A stretch of 64,000 bases of DNA from Serratia symbiotica (GTDB lineage Bacteria; Pseudomonadota; Gammaproteobacteria; Enterobacterales; Enterobacteriaceae). Location: contig FUHL01000001.1 in assembly GCA_900155695.1 (NCBI GenBank), positions 372,001 through 436,000 of the forward strand, given 5' to 3'. Below are positions 12,115 through 26,299 of this stretch, piece by piece. A program made the translations under genes and the position numbers. How positions within the stretch are numbered: position 1 is the first letter of the stretch; the number at the start of each line of letters is the position of its first letter. The notes beneath the pieces are model-generated. The model was not told where the DNA came from, searched no databases, and was given only the letters and a program-made list of their open reading frames with translations.

Positions 12115-12459
12115 TATTACAGCCTTGTAAATGAAAATATATTGTCGTATCAGAAATCGTATTTACTTGCTATTGATACAATATTAAATTAATATACTAA
12201 TATTTTATATGATCAAAATCGATATTTTTTCATTTATACAAGTATGCGTATACTGGTAACTGTGCGCTTATATTAGTAGATGGCAATAAGAATATAGATT
12301 TAATCAAATAGTTTTTATTTATTATTATACCTTATTTCATTGTTACTCATCTGCTCGGTAACCTTATAATTTGTCCTTGCCTACTAAACACAGAGAAAAA
12401 ATTGATACTTTTAAATCTTCTACATAAGTCAGCAGTATAAATAGGAAATAATCACTTAC
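12115..12459. other. Divergent queD/cysJ intergenic region
   Basis: 345 bases presumed to hold both promoters and, by analogy with E. coli, any CysB site upstream of cysJ. I see AT-rich DNA but no motif clear enough to call. Confidence 0.4.
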
Positions 12460-14253
12460 ATGACCACTCATGCTCCTACAACTCCTTTACTCCCGCTGAC
12501 ACCTGAACAATTAGCACGCTTACAGGCGACGATTGGTGAATATTCACCTATGCAGTTAGCATGGCTTTCAGGATATATTTGGGGAAAAATTAATCAACAG
12601 TCTGAAGCTATAGCCAGTCATTCTAATACTGAAAATATTACTATTATTTCAGCCTCTCAGACAGGCAATGCACGAAGTGTAGCAGAACAGTTACGTGACG
12701 ATTTATTAGCAAGTGAATTAAATGCTACTCTTATCAACGCCGCCGATTACAAATTTAAGAATATCGCACAAGAACGTTGGCTTGTGATTGTTGCTTCGAC
12801 ACAAGGAGAAGGGGACCCAGTAGAAGAAGCAATATCGTTACATAGATACCTATTTTCAAAAAAAGCGCCAAAGCTTAAGAATACCGCCTTTGCAGTTTTT
12901 GGACTTGGCGATACTTCTTATCAAAATTTCTGCCAATCAGGTAAGGACTTTGATGGAAAACTTGCGGAATTAGGTGCTGAACGCCTAGTCGAACGAGTTG
13001 ATGCTGATATAGAATATCAAGAAGTAGCTACTACATGGCGTCAACAGTTACTAGAGATATTAAAAGAACGTACACGCGTACAAATTGCGGCACCATCCAA
13101 GGTATATAATAGTAGCCAAACTACTCCAATAAATAACAGTACATATAAAAAAGAAGAGCCGATACAAGTACAATTATCCATTAAACAGAAAATTACTGGT
13201 TGTCATTCAGATAAGGATGTTCGCCATATCGAAATTGATCTTGGCGATTCAGGCCTATCTTACCAACCGGGTGATGCGTTAGGTGTATGGTTTGACAATG
13301 ATCCCATATTAGTAGATGAATTATTAAAATTACTATGCCTAAAAGATGATGAAACAGTATTAATAGGCGATAAAACTTTTTCCCTCAAGGAAGCTCTTAG
13401 TAACCATTTCGAATTAACGCAAAATACTCTTCCAATTGTCGAAAAATATGCAGCACTTTCTCGCGACGAAACTCTAATAAGTCTATTAAAAGACAAAACA
13501 AAATTACAAAAATACGCACACTATACTCCCATTATTGATATGATGTATCAATATCCTACACATCTAAACGCGGAGCAGTTGATTAGTCTCTTGCGTCCTT
13601 TAACACCACGGTTATACTCTATTTCTTCCTCGCAGGCAGAAACCGTTAATGAAGTACATATTACCGTTGGCGTAGTGCGTTACCATATAAATGGCCGCAT
13701 TCGTGCAGGTGGTGCATCAAGCTTTTTAGCCGATCGTTTGGAAGAAGATGATAATCTTCGGGTATTTATTAAAAATAACGATAACTTTCGTATCCCGACA
13801 AACTCAGATGTACCAATAATCATGATTGGACCAGGCACAGGTATTGCGCCATTCCGGGCTTTTATGCAACAACGCAACGCTGATGGGGCCACTGGAAAAA
13901 ATTGGCTGTTTTTTGGTAATCCCCACTTTACTGAAGATTTTTTATATCAGATTGAATGGCAGCGCTATGTAAAAGAGGGTCTCTTAACACGTATTGATCT
14001 AGCTTGGTCACGAGACCAAGTACATAAAGTTTATGTACAAGATAAAATATATAAGCATGGTAAAGAAGTTTTTTGTTGGCTACAGGAAGGTGCACATATT
14101 TATGTCTGTGGTGATGCAAACAGAATGGCTAAAGATGTAGAAAATACATTATTAACCGTGCTGGCTAAGCACGGTAATATGAATATCGAGCAAGCGGATG
14201 AATTTTTGAGTGATCTGCGATTTAATCGGCGTTATCAACGAGATGTATACTGA
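12460..14253 (+). CDS. cysJ: Sulfite reductase (NADPH) flavoprotein alpha subunit
   Basis: CysJ passes electrons from NADPH through FAD and FMN to CysI, which reduces sulfite to sulfide for cysteine synthesis. The 597-residue protein (E. coli 599) has a flavodoxin domain with FMN loop SASQTGNA at 64-71, an FAD-binding domain with PRLYSISS at 383-390 and the NADP module with [10 protein letters not shown] at 457-466, ending in the conserved RRYQRDVY. It is the first gene of cysJIH and its TGA overlaps the cysI ATG by one base. All cofactor motifs are intact, so the pathway is probably working and may provision the host or a partner symbiont with sulfur amino acids. Confidence 0.97.
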   Translation: MTTHAPTTPLLPLTPEQLARLQATIGEYSPMQLAWLSGYIWGKINQQSEAIASHSNTENITIISASQTGNARSVAEQLRDDLLASELNATLINAADYKFKNIAQERWLVIVASTQGEGDPVEEAISLHRYLFSKKAPKLKNTAFAVFGLGDTSYQNFCQSGKDFDGKLAELGAERLVERVDADIEYQEVATTWRQQLLEILKERTRVQIAAPSKVYNSSQTTPINNSTYKKEEPIQVQLSIKQKITGCHSDKDVRHIEIDLGDSGLSYQPGDALGVWFDNDPILVDELLKLLCLKDDETVLIGDKTFSLKEALSNHFELTQNTLPIVEKYAALSRDETLISLLKDKTKLQKYAHYTPIIDMMYQYPTHLNAEQLISLLRPLTPRLYSISSSQAETVNEVHITVGVVRYHINGRIRAGGASSFLADRLEEDDNLRVFIKNNDNFRIPTNSDVPIIMIGPGTGIAPFRAFMQQRNADGATGKNWLFFGNPHFTEDFLYQIEWQRYVKEGLLTRIDLAWSRDQVHKVYVQDKIYKHGKEVFCWLQEGAHIYVCGDANRMAKDVENTLLTVLAKHGNMNIEQADEFLSDLRFNRRYQRDVY

Positions 14254-15968
14254 TGAATGATAAAAGCACTATGCCTATGGTAGTTAAAGGAAATTTAACT
14301 GATGCTGAGCGTATGAAGAAGGAAAGTAATTACTTGCGAGGTACTATTACTAAAGATTTAAATGATGGTCTGACAGGTGGGTTTAATGGTGATAATATTC
14401 TTTTAATTCGGTTTCATGGCATGTACCAGCAAGATAATCGTGATATCCGCGCCAAACGAATGGAGCAGAAATTAGAGCCAATGTATGCAATGATGTTACG
14501 TTGTCGTCTACCTGGTGGTGTCATTAGTCCTCATCAGTGGCTAGAAATCGATACCTTCGCCAAAGAAAGTACATTGTACGGTAGTATTCGTATTACTAAT
14601 AGACAAACTTTTCAGCTTCACGGCATTCTTAAGGGTAATCTTAAGCCAGTACATCAATTGTTACATAAACTAGGACTAGACTCTTTAGCGACTGCTAACG
14701 ACGTAAACCGCAACGTACTTTGCACTTCAAATCCGATAGAGTCACAGCTGCATCAAGAATCTTACGAATGGGCAAAGAAAATTTCTGAGCACTTACTGCC
14801 TCGCACTCGTGCTTACGCAGAAGTATGGTTAGATCAAAAAAAGGTGATAACAACCGATGAGGAACCGATTCTAGGTACTACTTATTTGCCACGTAAATTT
14901 AAAACTGCGATAGTAATTCCGCCTACAAATGATGTAGATATGCATGCTAACGACATGGTTTTTATAGCGGTTGCAGAGAACAGTAAACTTGTTGGCTTCA
15001 ACCTCCTGGTAGGAGGTGGACTATCTATTGAGCACGGTAATAAAAAGACTTATGCTCGTCCAGCCAGTGAATTTGGATATCTATCACTAGAACATACACT
15101 AGCAGTAGCCGAAGCAGTCGTGACTACTCAACGTGATTGGGGCAATCGTACTGATCGAAAAAACGCTAAAACTAAATATACACTGGAACGAGTAGGGGTA
15201 GATCTTTTCCGAAATGAAGTAGAAAAACGTGCTGGAATCCGTTTTAAACCAATCCGTCAATATCAATTGACTCACCGTGGTGATCACATCGGTTGGGTAA
15301 AAGGAATAGACAACTATTGGCATTTAACGCTGTTTATTGAGAATGGTCGTATTCTTGATTATCCAAATCGTCCGCTAAAAACTGGTATGGCTGAAATTGC
15401 TAAGATCCACCATGGAGATTTCCGTTTGACGGCCAACCAGAACCTGATTGTCACCAGTGTAGAAGAAAGTAAAAAATCAAAGATTGAAGCGTTGGCACGT
15501 GAATATCGGTTAATTGATGATAGTGTTAGTGATCAACGTAAAAACTCAATGGCCTGTGTATCCTTTCCAACTTGTCCACTGGCTATGGCGGAGGCAGAGC
15601 GTTTCTTACCGACTTTTATTACCAAAGTAGAAGGAATATTACATCAGTATGGAATGAGTGATGAATATATTGTACTGCGTATTACTGGTTGCCCAAATGG
15701 CTGTGGTCGAGCACTATTAGCGGAATTAGGGCTAATTGGAAAGGCTATAGGACGTTATAACTTGTATTTAGGTGGTAATCGTGAAGGTACACGCATTCCA
15801 CGTATATATCGTGAAAATATTAATGAAGAAGAAATCATAAAAGAAATAAAATATCTCGTGAGTCGTTGGGCTAAAGAACGCTATGTTAAAGAAGGATTTG
15901 GTAATTTCGTTCTCCGCGTAGGTATTGTTAAACCAGTACTAAATCCAGCGCAAGATTTCTGGGAATAA
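14253..15968 (+). CDS. cysI: Sulfite reductase hemoprotein beta subunit
   Basis: CysI holds the siroheme and 4Fe-4S centre that carry out the six-electron reduction of sulfite to sulfide. It is 571 residues (E. coli 570). The cluster cysteines appear as [16 protein letters not shown] and [10 protein letters not shown] (C-x5-C and C-x3-C, near 435-485). N-terminal sulfite-binding arginines are in [12 protein letters not shown] and [11 protein letters not shown]. The start ATG overlaps the cysJ stop (TGATG), giving translational coupling. Siroheme synthesis (cysG) must be encoded elsewhere. Confidence 0.97.
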   Translation: MNDKSTMPMVVKGNLTDAERMKKESNYLRGTITKDLNDGLTGGFNGDNILLIRFHGMYQQDNRDIRAKRMEQKLEPMYAMMLRCRLPGGVISPHQWLEIDTFAKESTLYGSIRITNRQTFQLHGILKGNLKPVHQLLHKLGLDSLATANDVNRNVLCTSNPIESQLHQESYEWAKKISEHLLPRTRAYAEVWLDQKKVITTDEEPILGTTYLPRKFKTAIVIPPTNDVDMHANDMVFIAVAENSKLVGFNLLVGGGLSIEHGNKKTYARPASEFGYLSLEHTLAVAEAVVTTQRDWGNRTDRKNAKTKYTLERVGVDLFRNEVEKRAGIRFKPIRQYQLTHRGDHIGWVKGIDNYWHLTLFIENGRILDYPNRPLKTGMAEIAKIHHGDFRLTANQNLIVTSVEESKKSKIEALAREYRLIDDSVSDQRKNSMACVSFPTCPLAMAEAERFLPTFITKVEGILHQYGMSDEYIVLRITGCPNGCGRALLAELGLIGKAIGRYNLYLGGNREGTRIPRIYRENINEEEIIKEIKYLVSRWAKERYVKEGFGNFVLRVGIVKPVLNPAQDFWE

Positions 15969-16099
15969 AAGCATTTAACAACTGAGTTGTGTCTATCAAG
16001 GTAGAGTTGATTTAAATACATGATGAATATTAGAACCACGACAAGCTAAATTAGTCAATAAAATAGCTTAATCACTCATGCATTTGGAGGTAGGTAAAT

Positions 16100-16828
16100 A
16101 TGGTAAGATTCGATCTAGCAAAGTTAAATATATTACCGAAATCTAATCAGGAATTTTCATTAATTAACAGACACTTAGAAGAACTATCTGCTACACAACG
16201 CGTTCGATGGGCATTAAAGAATCTACCTGGCAATTTTATACTATCATCAAGCTTTGGCATACAATCAGCAGTATGCTTGCATTTAGTTACTCGTTTAATG
16301 CCAGATATTCCAGTTATCTTAGTAGATACTGGATATCTCTTTCCAGAAACTTATCAATTTATTGATCAATTAGTTAATACACTAAAGTTAAATTTACAAG
16401 TTTTTCGTGCTAAATGGTCTCCGGCTTGGCAAGAAGTACGTTATGGAAAGCTATGGACGCAGGGGAGTGAAGGTATTGAAAAATATAATCAAATTAATAA
16501 AGTTGAACCAATGAATCGAGCCATAGAAACATTAAAAGCAAAGTCTTGGTTTGCTGGTCTGCGTCGAGAGCAATCTACTAGCCGTGCAAACTTACAGGTA
16601 CTTACAGTGCAGCGCGGAATATTTAAGATACTTCCTATTATTGACTGGAATCATAAAAAGATTTACCAATATATAACGGAATCTGGCTTATATTATCATC
16701 CGTTATGGAAAGATGGTTATCGATCTATTGGCGATACCCATACGAGTCAAAAATGGCATCCTGGTATGAGTGAAGAAGAAACGCGTTTTTTTGGTTTAAA
16801 GCGCGAATGTGGGATTCATGAAGCGTAA
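16100..16828 (+). CDS. cysH: Phosphoadenylylsulfate (PAPS) reductase
   Basis: CysH reduces PAPS to sulfite with thioredoxin or glutaredoxin as donor. It is 242 residues (E. coli 244). The PP-loop-like [13 protein letters not shown], the [13 protein letters not shown] segment, the RREQSTSRA loop and the C-terminal catalytic ECGIHEA with Cys237 are present. A strong GGAGGT lies ahead of the ATG at 16100. It is 131 bases downstream of cysI, a longer gap than in a tight operon. The sulfate activation genes cysD, cysN and cysC are not in this window. With cysJI it covers PAPS to sulfide. Confidence 0.97.
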   Translation: MVRFDLAKLNILPKSNQEFSLINRHLEELSATQRVRWALKNLPGNFILSSSFGIQSAVCLHLVTRLMPDIPVILVDTGYLFPETYQFIDQLVNTLKLNLQVFRAKWSPAWQEVRYGKLWTQGSEGIEKYNQINKVEPMNRAIETLKAKSWFAGLRREQSTSRANLQVLTVQRGIFKILPIIDWNHKKIYQYITESGLYYHPLWKDGYRSIGDTHTSQKWHPGMSEEETRFFGLKRECGIHEA

Positions 16829-17792
16829 CAGATTTTGAGTTATTTCCTTTATAGGCAATTTTATAAAGAAAAACATTGTGTAATAGTAAAATAATTAAAA
16901 TATATTTACAATATTTGCGATATATAAAATTTATATTTACTTCAATCTATTGTCAATTAATAATATTTCCTTAAGTCCTAAAATGATAATTATTTACGTA
17001 ATGAAATAATAATTTATATTACATTAAAGTCATAATCTAAAAAATAAAATTATATTTTTAGATTATGATATAAAATAATGAATTTTTTCATGCTTTAAAA
17101 TCGTTCATAGCATACAATATATAAATACTTAATTATTTTATTTTCTTATTACATGCTATAATAATAGTAACAGTGTTTTATGCTAACTAAAGTATTTACT
17201 TTCTGTATTCAGAAATAACATTTTTAATATTTAGAGGCTGTTTATATAAAAAATCATTTTTAAAGGCGTATAAAAGAACTTTATAAAAATGTCATTTTAT
17301 ATATCAATACATTAATAATCGCAAGTAGTTGATATATCTTTCATTAATGTATTAAGATTAATAACTTAAGGTAGGGACCTTATATTCTCTTAAACCTATT
17401 TATGCTATCAGTAATTTCTGAATCATTCGTACTAAAAGATGTCAACAACCCTGCTAGTGAACTTAACATTAATACGTTAAAGAGTTTTTAAATTTTTGCT
17501 TCATCAGAATGAAGCTGATATGCTAAATTAGTGCTATCAATTTGATATAAGAGATGGCAATCATTGATTTTATAACTTACTACTACATTTTATTTTATAG
17601 ATAAAAATTCAGTTTTTAATAATTTGTACATTAGCGCAGGACTACAAATTGCGCTCCTTCTTCTTTACAATGATCAAAAAAATGTTGATCATGGATAGAA
17701 AATATTTTAGTACGCTAGCGCTAAGTTATCTGACTATGTTATGTGTTAAAAACATTACTTTTATTACTATATTTTATAAAGTATTACTCTAT
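16829..17792. other. Gene-free spacer between cysH and xthA
   Basis: About 960 bases with no recognisable gene. A weak CTTTATA/TATAAAG hairpin occurs just after cysH near 16850 but lacks a T-run. The reading frame in phase with xthA is open back to 17649, but those 48 extra codons do not resemble any exonuclease III N terminus and are not counted as coding. Confidence 0.5.
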
Positions 17793-18599
17793 ATGAAATT
17801 TATCTCTTTTAATATTAATGGACTGCGTGCGCATTTACATCAATTAGAAAAGATTATTAAAAAACATCAGCCAGATGTTATTGGCTTACAAGAAACTAAA
17901 GTAGACGATGACATATTTCCCTTGCAAGAAATCAGTAAGTATGGTTATCACGTATTTTATCACGGACAAAAAAAACATTACGGTGTGGCGATTCTAACTT
18001 TAGAATCGCCTGTAGGGGTACGTCGAGGTTTTCCGACAGATCATCAAGATGCACAGCGTCGCATTATCATGGCCGATTTGGTTACTAAAGAAGGTATACT
18101 TACAGTGATTAACGGTTATTTCCCACAGGGAGACAACCGAAATAATCTAATTAAATTCCAGGCAAAGTCGATGTTCTATCAAGATTTATTGACTTATCTT
18201 GAGCAGAACTTATCAGTAGCTCAACTGGTATTAATCATGGGAGATATGAATATAAGCCATAGTAATTTAGATATTGGCATTGGAAAAGAAGCTGCTAAAC
18301 GTTGGTTGCGTACTGGTAAATGCTCCTTCCTACCAGAGGAACGCGTATGGATGGATCATCTCTTTCATTGGGGTCTTATAGATACATATCGTCATAATAA
18401 TCCAACTAGTAATGATGAGTTCTCATGGTTTGATTACCGTTCAAAAGGGTTTGAAGAAAATCGTGGGTTACGTATTGACCTAGTACTTGCGAGTCCATTA
18501 TTAGCAGAGCGCTGCATTTCTAGTGGAATTGACTACCAAATTCGTCGTATGGAAAGACCTTCTGATCATGCTCCTGTTTGGGCAGACTTTGAATTGTAA
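17793..18599 (+). CDS. xthA: Exodeoxyribonuclease III
   Basis: XthA is the main AP endonuclease and 3' repair phosphatase/exonuclease of base-excision repair. Starting at ATG 17793 gives 268 residues, exactly the E. coli length, beginning [14 protein letters not shown]. Glu34 (LQETK), Asp151 and Asn153 (MGDMNIS) and the C-terminal PSDHAPVW with the catalytic His are intact. A strong terminator follows the stop. Together with nth at 44545 this keeps a minimal base-excision repair capacity in an otherwise eroding genome. Confidence 0.97.
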   Translation: MKFISFNINGLRAHLHQLEKIIKKHQPDVIGLQETKVDDDIFPLQEISKYGYHVFYHGQKKHYGVAILTLESPVGVRRGFPTDHQDAQRRIIMADLVTKEGILTVINGYFPQGDNRNNLIKFQAKSMFYQDLLTYLEQNLSVAQLVLIMGDMNISHSNLDIGIGKEAAKRWLRTGKCSFLPEERVWMDHLFHWGLIDTYRHNNPTSNDEFSWFDYRSKGFEENRGLRIDLVLASPLLAERCISSGIDYQIRRMERPSDHAPVWADFEL

Positions 18600-18632
18600 T
18601 TTTTAAAATTTAACAACTAAAAAGATTAGCAG

Positions 18633-18662
18633 AATTATCCTATCCTCAATAGGATAATTTTT
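18633..18662 (+). terminator. Intrinsic terminator of xthA
   Basis: A perfect 11-bp stem (AATTATCCTAT / ATAGGATAATT) with a 5-base loop is followed by TTT, 34 bases after the xthA stop. It is one of the clearest terminators in the window. Confidence 0.88.
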
Positions 18663-19033
18663 GAATTATAAAAAATAATAGATAAATTATTACTACTTTT
18701 AGATTTTTTATCATAAAAACAAGATCAAAATCAATAGAAATTTTTTATTGCCATATATAATATATGGGGTTATATATGGATAAATAGTAATGAGATATAT
18801 ATTTAAGCCGTATTTATTATAGGCATATCTTTTAAATTTCAGTCACTGATGCTATATTTAAATTTCAATATAACATAAATTATTTTTGTGCTCAACATTA
18901 AAGAAAAATAAAAATCTATACGGTAATTTTAATGGACAATAAATTATAAATTGATTATTATGCATTATTTTTAATACCATTTAATTATGCTTGTAATGAG
19001 ATTTATAATGTTTATTAGATTAAAGATTTCTGA
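18663..19033. other. Convergent xthA/ispB spacer
   Basis: About 370 bases between two converging genes, AT-rich, with no ORF or structure I can support beyond the xthA terminator. Confidence 0.45.
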
Positions 19034-20008
19034 TTAAAAATCTCGTTGTACTGCAAGATAAGCTAATCTCTCAAGTGCGTCACGATAAGAAGATTGTGGT
19101 AATATTTGTAGTGCAATGATTGCTTTTTTAGCTTCTTCTTCAGCGCGATGATTTGTGTATTGTAGTGATGCGCATTCTTGTATAGTCTTTAGCACATGTT
19201 CCATAAGATGTTTTTTATTACCTTTACTAATAACGTCACGAATAATTGATCTTTGCTTTTTATTACCATTTTGCATAGCATGCAAAAGAGGAAGAGTAGC
19301 TTTCCCTTCATTTAGATCGTGACCAGTATTTTTACCCAGTATACTGCTGCTACTGGTGCTGTAATCAAGAAGATCGTCAGTTAGCTGAAAGGCAATTCCA
19401 AGGTGCCGTCCATAATCCTGCAATGCTTTTTCTTCTTCTTGATTGGCATTAGATAATATTGCTGATGATTGCACTGCAACTTCAAATAAGCGCGCGGTTT
19501 TTCTATAGATTATCTGCATATAGCTTGCTTCGGTAATATCCGGATTATGTACATTCATTAACTGCAGCACTTCACCTTCAGCAATTACATTGACTGCATT
19601 AGAGATCAGCGCTAACACACGCATTGATTCTAGAGTAGTCATCATCTGAAAGGCACGTGTATAAATAAAATCTCCTACTAATATGCTAGCAGAATTTCCA
19701 AATATCGAGTTTGCAGTAGCGTGACCTCTGCGCATCTCAGATTTATCTACTACGTCGTCATGCAGTAGTGTGGCTGTATGGATTAATTCGATTAAAGCTG
19801 CAATAGTAACATGTTTATGTCCTGTATAATTCAATGCACGAGCCGCCAGTAAAGCAATTATAGGACGTATACGCTTACCACCACTACTTATAATATAATA
19901 ACCAAGCTGGTTAATCAATGTAACATCGGAGTGTAATTGTTCAAGAATGGCAATATTCACAGCCATCATATCTTGCGTGGTTAACTTAGTGATTTTCTCT
20001 ATATTCAT
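19034..20008 (-). CDS. ispB: Octaprenyl diphosphate synthase
   Basis: IspB makes the C40 polyprenyl side chain of ubiquinone (and menaquinone). Starting at MNIEKITKL (ATG at 20008) gives 324 residues (E. coli 323); the frame extends 13 codons further but that extension has no counterpart. The first aspartate-rich motif LLHDDVVD (84-88), GGKRIRP, the second motif LTDDLLDY and the C-terminal VQRDF are present. It is divergent from rplU, as in E. coli. Together with ubiH and ubiI here it points to retained aerobic ubiquinone synthesis. Confidence 0.96.
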   Translation of the reverse strand: MNIEKITKLTTQDMMAVNIAILEQLHSDVTLINQLGYYIISSGGKRIRPIIALLAARALNYTGHKHVTIAALIELIHTATLLHDDVVDKSEMRRGHATANSIFGNSASILVGDFIYTRAFQMMTTLESMRVLALISNAVNVIAEGEVLQLMNVHNPDITEASYMQIIYRKTARLFEVAVQSSAILSNANQEEEKALQDYGRHLGIAFQLTDDLLDYSTSSSSILGKNTGHDLNEGKATLPLLHAMQNGNKKQRSIIRDVISKGNKKHLMEHVLKTIQECASLQYTNHRAEEEAKKAIIALQILPQSSYRDALERLAYLAVQRDF

Positions 20009-20271
20009 GGTAATTTTTAGTTTTATCTCTATTACCGCCTGTGTCAAATACTGTCCACATCGGTATATGGCAATAACTATTAATGGATTGTACTGTAAAA
20101 GTAGTTTAGATAAATGCTATCAGCGATGCTGTAGTTTTTCCTTTTTTCCTATGGTTTTTATTATGTTCTTGTCATGATCCAGTTTTTTATATAAAATTCG
20201 CGCCTATTATAAATACTTATAACGCACTCTATACTAAATTAAGAGCGCATACGGAAGGCGGAGTTATATAT

Positions 20272-20583
20272 ATGTACGCGGTTTTTCAAAGTGGTGGTAA
20301 ACAACACAGGGTAAACGAAGGTCAGATCGTTCGCTTAGAAAAGCTGGAAATCGAAACTGGTCATGCAGTTGAATTTGATAAGATTCTAATGATTTCCTAT
20401 GGTGAAAATATCAAAATCGGTGTTCCTTTTATTAATGGCGTTAAGATTAACGCTCAAGTTATTGCGCATGGTCGTGGTGAAAAAATAAAAATTGTTAAGT
20501 TTCGTCGTCGTAAGCACTACCGTAAACAACAGGGACACCGTCAGTGCTTTACTGATGTTAAAATTACTAGCATCAGCATTTAA
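20272..20583 (+). CDS. rplU: 50S ribosomal protein L21
   Basis: L21 binds 23S rRNA in the large subunit. It is 103 residues, the E. coli length, beginning [14 protein letters not shown] and containing the [16 protein letters not shown] basic motif near the C terminus. It is followed 17 bases later by rpmA in the standard rplU-rpmA operon and is divergent from ispB. Confidence 0.97.
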   Translation: MYAVFQSGGKQHRVNEGQIVRLEKLEIETGHAVEFDKILMISYGENIKIGVPFINGVKINAQVIAHGRGEKIKIVKFRRRKHYRKQQGHRQCFTDVKITSISI

Positions 20584-20600
20584 ATTTGGAGATTAGATAA

Positions 20601-20858
20601 ATGGCACATAAAAAGGCTGGCGGATCTACGCGTAATGGTCGTGATTCACAAGCTAAACGCTTAGGTGTAAAACATTTTGGTGGCGAATTCATTCTTTCTG
20701 GAACTATTATAGTTCGTCAGCGTGGAACAAAATTTCATGCCGGTCATAACGTTGGCTGCGGTCGAGACCATACACTATTTGCTTTGAAATCTGGAAAAGT
20801 CAAGTTTAAAATTCAGGGTATTAAAAATCGTAAATTTATTAATATTGAAGCTGAATAA
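20601..20858 (+). CDS. rpmA: 50S ribosomal protein L27
   Basis: L27 reaches the peptidyl-transferase centre with its N-terminal tail. It is 85 residues, the E. coli length, beginning [16 protein letters not shown] and containing [24 protein letters not shown] lies upstream of the ATG. It is cotranscribed with rplU. The yhbE gene that follows in E. coli is absent. Confidence 0.97.
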   Translation: MAHKKAGGSTRNGRDSQAKRLGVKHFGGEFILSGTIIVRQRGTKFHAGHNVGCGRDHTLFALKSGKVKFKIQGIKNRKFINIEAE

Positions 20859-22293
<1,435 letters not shown>

Positions 22294-22650
22294 TAGAAGT
22301 AATCTAGTTAAAGAGATGCAATGGACTTATTCTGCACCTACTGTAATTATAGATATTAATTCTTATTAAATTAATGATATAGTAATAATTCTGATAATAG
22401 AATTAATCGCTATTCCACTGACTATTGTATGTTTTTGATATATAGCAAATGAAACGGTTAAAGAGCGGGATACTATAATGCAGTCGAAGTCGATAGTAAT
22501 ATTATAGTTTTGACTAATTCTATCTATTAATATTGCTGCATTAAGGAGAATTATAATAAATATAAAATAATTACTGATGTTATATGGTTTTAATACTACC
22601 ATTAAGTAAAGAAGATATGTAGTAAAGCATAAAATAGTAGCGCACTTCTA
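22294..22650. other. Convergent obgE/mdlB spacer
   Basis: 357 bases. A 78-codon open frame on the minus strand (22366-22602) resembles no protein and has low-complexity hydrophobic composition; I treat it as chance. glnK and amtB, which follow mdlB in E. coli, are not recognisable. Confidence 0.5.
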
Positions 22651-24432
22651 TTATGGAAATTTAGTGAAGTCACGCTTCTCAAGAGATGCAAGCGATTCAC
22701 CCACTTGTTGCAATTGATACATTTGGTAATATCTACCATTTTTATCTAGTAATTGTTGATGATTTCCCTGTTCTACTACATGTCCACGATGTAGCACTAG
22801 AATTTGGTCAGCATCAACGATAGTCGATAAGCGATGAGCTATGACTATTAGTGTGGTACGATTGCGAATAAGATTTAGTGCGCGCTGAATGGCTTGTTCA
22901 GTTCCAGAATCAATATTAGCTGTAGCTTCGTCTAGGATTAAGATACGAGGTATCTTGACTAGTACACGACCTATCGCTAATAATTGTTTTTGACCAACTG
23001 ATAAATTATTGCCTTGTTCACCAAGCTTAGTATGAATTCCCTGTGGAAAGCTACGTATAAGATCAGCTAACTGTACTGTTTCCAGCGCCGACCAAACCGT
23101 TTTTTCGTCAATATTACGTCCAAGTGTAATATTTAATAACACAGATTCTGCTATGATAATGGGTTCCTGTTGTACCATAGCCATATCATGACGTAACGCT
23201 CTATGAGAAAGACTAGATAAAAGACGACTATCGAGACGAACCTCACCTTCATTAATTGGATAATATCCCATGAGTAAGTTAGCTAATGTACTCTTGCCGC
23301 TTCCAGTATGGCCGACTAAAGCCACGAAGCTACACGAAGGCGCAGAGAACGAAATACAGTGTAATACCTTTTTATCTGTGTTATAGGAAAAACTTAAATT
23401 TTTAACATCAATACAACCACTGATTAGTAGATTATTATCTGTACCATAAAGTTGTTGGCGACGATCCATTAGCTCAAAGACGCGCTCGCCAGCCACTAGA
23501 GCTTGTTGTAAAATAGACTGCTGCGCAGTTAACTCGATCAGTGGTTCGTTTAAATGTCCTAAGTAATTGATGAAAGCGTAAAGTACGCCAATACTGATTG
23601 TATCTTCACCTCTTAATCCAAATAACATTAGTAGACCACATAACACCATTGTTGCAAGAAGGCTAAGTAATGGTCGTAAAAGAAATCCGTCTAATCGCAA
23701 AGTTTTCATGCGGGCGATATAATGCATTTGACTATCTGCACGCAGGCGTTTACCAAAACGCATCTGCTGACGAAATTGTTGTATTACCTCCATGCCATTA
23801 ATTACTTCATTCAATCCGTTATTAATATCTGCTAGATAGCTGCGTACTTTACGTACTATCGATGCACTGTAGTACTGGTAAATACTCATCACTATAAATA
23901 CTGCTGGAAATATATAAATTGCGACGAGTGCCATTCGCCAATCTAAGATAAACATCGCCACTAGCATAGCACCGATTAGCGCTACGCTCTTTAGAACCGT
24001 CGAGACTACAATCACATAGAGATCTTGGATGACCTCGGTATCATTAGTAACTCTAGAGATTAATTGACCGATTGGTTGAATGTCAAAGTCATTGAGTGGC
24101 TGACGCAATGCGGCATCCATAACATCAGTTCTTAAACATTGGACGACACCTACTGCCGTTTTATTAAATAAAAGCGATTGAAAATAATGTAGTGCTGATG
24201 CTAGCAGTTCTAGCAATATATAGCATAGGCCTAACCCTATGGCCATTACTGTAAGTCTTTGTGCTTTAGCAACATAGTGATCTATAAAATAACTAATTAA
24301 AATTGGCCCGGCTACTTCTGCTGCCGCTGCCATCCATAGCATTAGTACTGCCATAACCATCGGTTTGCGATATTGTGAACCATATATTAATAGCCGTTTT
24401 AATGTTGGCCACAGAGTTTTAATTTTATTCAT
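22651..24432 (-). CDS. mdlB: ABC transporter permease/ATPase MdlB
   Basis: MdlB is one half of a heterodimeric multidrug-resistance-like ABC exporter; its substrate is not established. The 593 residues (E. coli 593) have an N-terminal six-helix membrane domain and a C-terminal ATPase with Walker [10 protein letters not shown], the signature LSVGQKQ, Walker B ILILDEAT and the His-loop AHRLSTI. Its ATG overlaps the end of mdlA by 8 bases (ATGAATAA), so the two are coupled. The pair is kept intact, suggesting a needed lipid or small-molecule export role. Confidence 0.96.
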   Translation of the reverse strand: MNKIKTLWPTLKRLLIYGSQYRKPMVMAVLMLWMAAAAEVAGPILISYFIDHYVAKAQRLTVMAIGLGLCYILLELLASALHYFQSLLFNKTAVGVVQCLRTDVMDAALRQPLNDFDIQPIGQLISRVTNDTEVIQDLYVIVVSTVLKSVALIGAMLVAMFILDWRMALVAIYIFPAVFIVMSIYQYYSASIVRKVRSYLADINNGLNEVINGMEVIQQFRQQMRFGKRLRADSQMHYIARMKTLRLDGFLLRPLLSLLATMVLCGLLMLFGLRGEDTISIGVLYAFINYLGHLNEPLIELTAQQSILQQALVAGERVFELMDRRQQLYGTDNNLLISGCIDVKNLSFSYNTDKKVLHCISFSAPSCSFVALVGHTGSGKSTLANLLMGYYPINEGEVRLDSRLLSSLSHRALRHDMAMVQQEPIIIAESVLLNITLGRNIDEKTVWSALETVQLADLIRSFPQGIHTKLGEQGNNLSVGQKQLLAIGRVLVKIPRILILDEATANIDSGTEQAIQRALNLIRNRTTLIVIAHRLSTIVDADQILVLHRGHVVEQGNHQQLLDKNGRYYQMYQLQQVGESLASLEKRDFTKFP

Positions 24433-26206
24433 TACCTAACAATGCCTCGTTGCACTTTGACACTTCATGTAGTGCCGCTTCTAGCTGTTGGTAACGATAC
24501 ATATCGCGATACCAACCTGGCTGCGTTACTAATTCTACATGTTCACCACGCTGTATTACATGACCTTGACGCATGACAAGTATTTCTGAAGCCTCAGTTA
24601 ATGCTGATAGTCTATGTGCACTAATAATTACTGTTTGATCCTTTCTCAATCTCAAATGATGTAAGTTATTAAGAATTTTATTTTCGGTATGAGCATCTAC
24701 TGATGAAAGTGCATCATCGAAAATTAGGATTTCTGTATCTAATAAAAGAGCACGGGCAATAGCAATACGCTGCTTCTGACCACCAGACAGCATAATACCC
24801 CGTTCGCCAACTTCTGTTTGATAGCCTTGTGGAAGACGCAGGATATCCTCATGTACATTAGCCAATTGTGCCGCTTGTTCGATCTGCTTTTGTGTCGCCT
24901 CGGGATGACCTAGTGAAATATTGTTCGCTACATTATCTGAAAATAGAAAAGATGTCTGACTAACCACGGATAATCGAGAACGCCAATCATCAAGCTTAAC
25001 TTCCCGAAGAGGTAAGCCATGATAGCTGATCTGACCAGAATCAATATCGAATTTTCGTTGAATCAGCGATAATAGTGTAGACTTACCGGCACCAGTTGGT
25101 CCACATAATCCTAGCATCTGACCTGGTTCTAACCTTAATATAAAATTATTTAATGCCAATACCTTACTTTCTGGGTAATGAAATTCTTTAATATCAGCTA
25201 TCAAAATGCCACGGCTCGCAGGCAGTGATAATGTACCATCTTGCACTGTCGGTACCTCTGCAAGCAGAGTACAGATACGCCCATATGCAGCACTGCCACG
25301 TTCAACGATATTAAACATCCAGGCTAGCGCTAACATCGGCCAGATCATTAATCCGAGATACATCATGAAGCTAGTTAGCTGACCCAATGTTAAAGTGGCG
25401 TTGACTACCATCCAGCTTCCTCCACTGATAGCCAATAGATTAGAGGCGCCGATAGCAAGATAAATCGTCGGGTTAAAATATGCGTTAACTCGGGCGGCAT
25501 GCATATTTTCTTTACCAGTCTGTACTGCGACTTCTGCAAAGCGCTTAGACTGATAATCTTCTAAACCAAAGGCTTTAATCATGCGAATACTGGTCATACT
25601 TTCCTGTGCTTGATCATTCAATTTTGAAAACGCTGCTTGTGCTGATGTAAAGCGCTGATGCAATTGGGAGCCGCAATATTTAATTGCAACCGCCATTAGC
25701 GGCATTGGGATTAAAGACAGCAGCGTTAATTGCCAATTAATTTGCGTGCTCATCACGACGATTACCAATATTCCCATCACTAAAGAGTCTACAAGTGTCA
25801 AGACTCCTTCACCGGCAGCAAATACTACCTGATCTACGTCGTTAGTGGCACGAGCCATAAGATCACCAGTGCGGTGACGTAGATAAAAAGCAGGATTCTG
25901 TTGACTAAGATGGTGATAGAAATTGTCACGTAGCTCTATCGCTAACTTATAAGACGCGCCAAATAGCAACACTCGCCATAGATAGCGCAGTAGATAAACA
26001 ATAATGGCTGAACTAAGTATAATAACAATCCATACGATTAGGATTCTGATTGATATCTTTTTCGTAGCGACACCGTCGACGATAATACCTACTAGTTTGG
26101 GAGGTAATAGTTGCAGGATAGCGATCATAATCAGTAGAAGCACTGCCCCTAGGTAGCGGTGCCATTCTTGACGAAAATACCAACCTATTTGAGAAAATAA
26201 TCTCAC
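24425..26206 (-). CDS. mdlA: ABC transporter permease/ATPase MdlA
   Basis: MdlA is the partner half of the MdlAB exporter. Its 593 residues (E. coli 590) begin with a GTG at 26206 ([15 protein letters not shown]), followed by six transmembrane helices with the coupling motif [19 protein letters not shown]. The ATPase has Walker [10 protein letters not shown], signature LSGGQKQR, Walker [11 protein letters not shown] and the AHRLSAL His-loop. Walker B is followed by Asp where most exporters have the catalytic Glu. That fits a degenerate site paired with MdlB's canonical Glu, as in heterodimeric exporters, and E. coli MdlA is the same here. It is 93 bases downstream of decR, the E. coli order. 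Confidence 0.96.
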   Translation of the reverse strand: MRLFSQIGWYFRQEWHRYLGAVLLLIMIAILQLLPPKLVGIIVDGVATKKISIRILIVWIVIILSSAIIVYLLRYLWRVLLFGASYKLAIELRDNFYHHLSQQNPAFYLRHRTGDLMARATNDVDQVVFAAGEGVLTLVDSLVMGILVIVVMSTQINWQLTLLSLIPMPLMAVAIKYCGSQLHQRFTSAQAAFSKLNDQAQESMTSIRMIKAFGLEDYQSKRFAEVAVQTGKENMHAARVNAYFNPTIYLAIGASNLLAISGGSWMVVNATLTLGQLTSFMMYLGLMIWPMLALAWMFNIVERGSAAYGRICTLLAEVPTVQDGTLSLPASRGILIADIKEFHYPESKVLALNNFILRLEPGQMLGLCGPTGAGKSTLLSLIQRKFDIDSGQISYHGLPLREVKLDDWRSRLSVVSQTSFLFSDNVANNISLGHPEATQKQIEQAAQLANVHEDILRLPQGYQTEVGERGIMLSGGQKQRIAIARALLLDTEILIFDDALSSVDAHTENKILNNLHHLRLRKDQTVIISAHRLSALTEASEILVMRQGHVIQRGEHVELVTQPGWYRDMYRYQQLEAALHEVSKCNEALLGNE

Positions 26207-26299
26207 GCAGTTTCATTCCAGGATTCAATGGATTGTATCTTTATCCCTGCTCAAGTAAATGTGGGGATTAGCGATACCCTATGAGTTTAGTAAAATGTC

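Noticed and set aside
17649-17792. 48-codon N-terminal extension of exonuclease III
   Set aside because: The E. coli-length protein starts at 17793 with conserved [12 protein letters not shown]; the upstream codons have no homology.
22366-22602. 78-codon minus-strand ORF between obgE and mdlB
   Set aside because: Ile/Asn-rich hydrophobic composition typical of chance AT-rich frames; does not resemble AmtB or GlnK, the expected neighbours.
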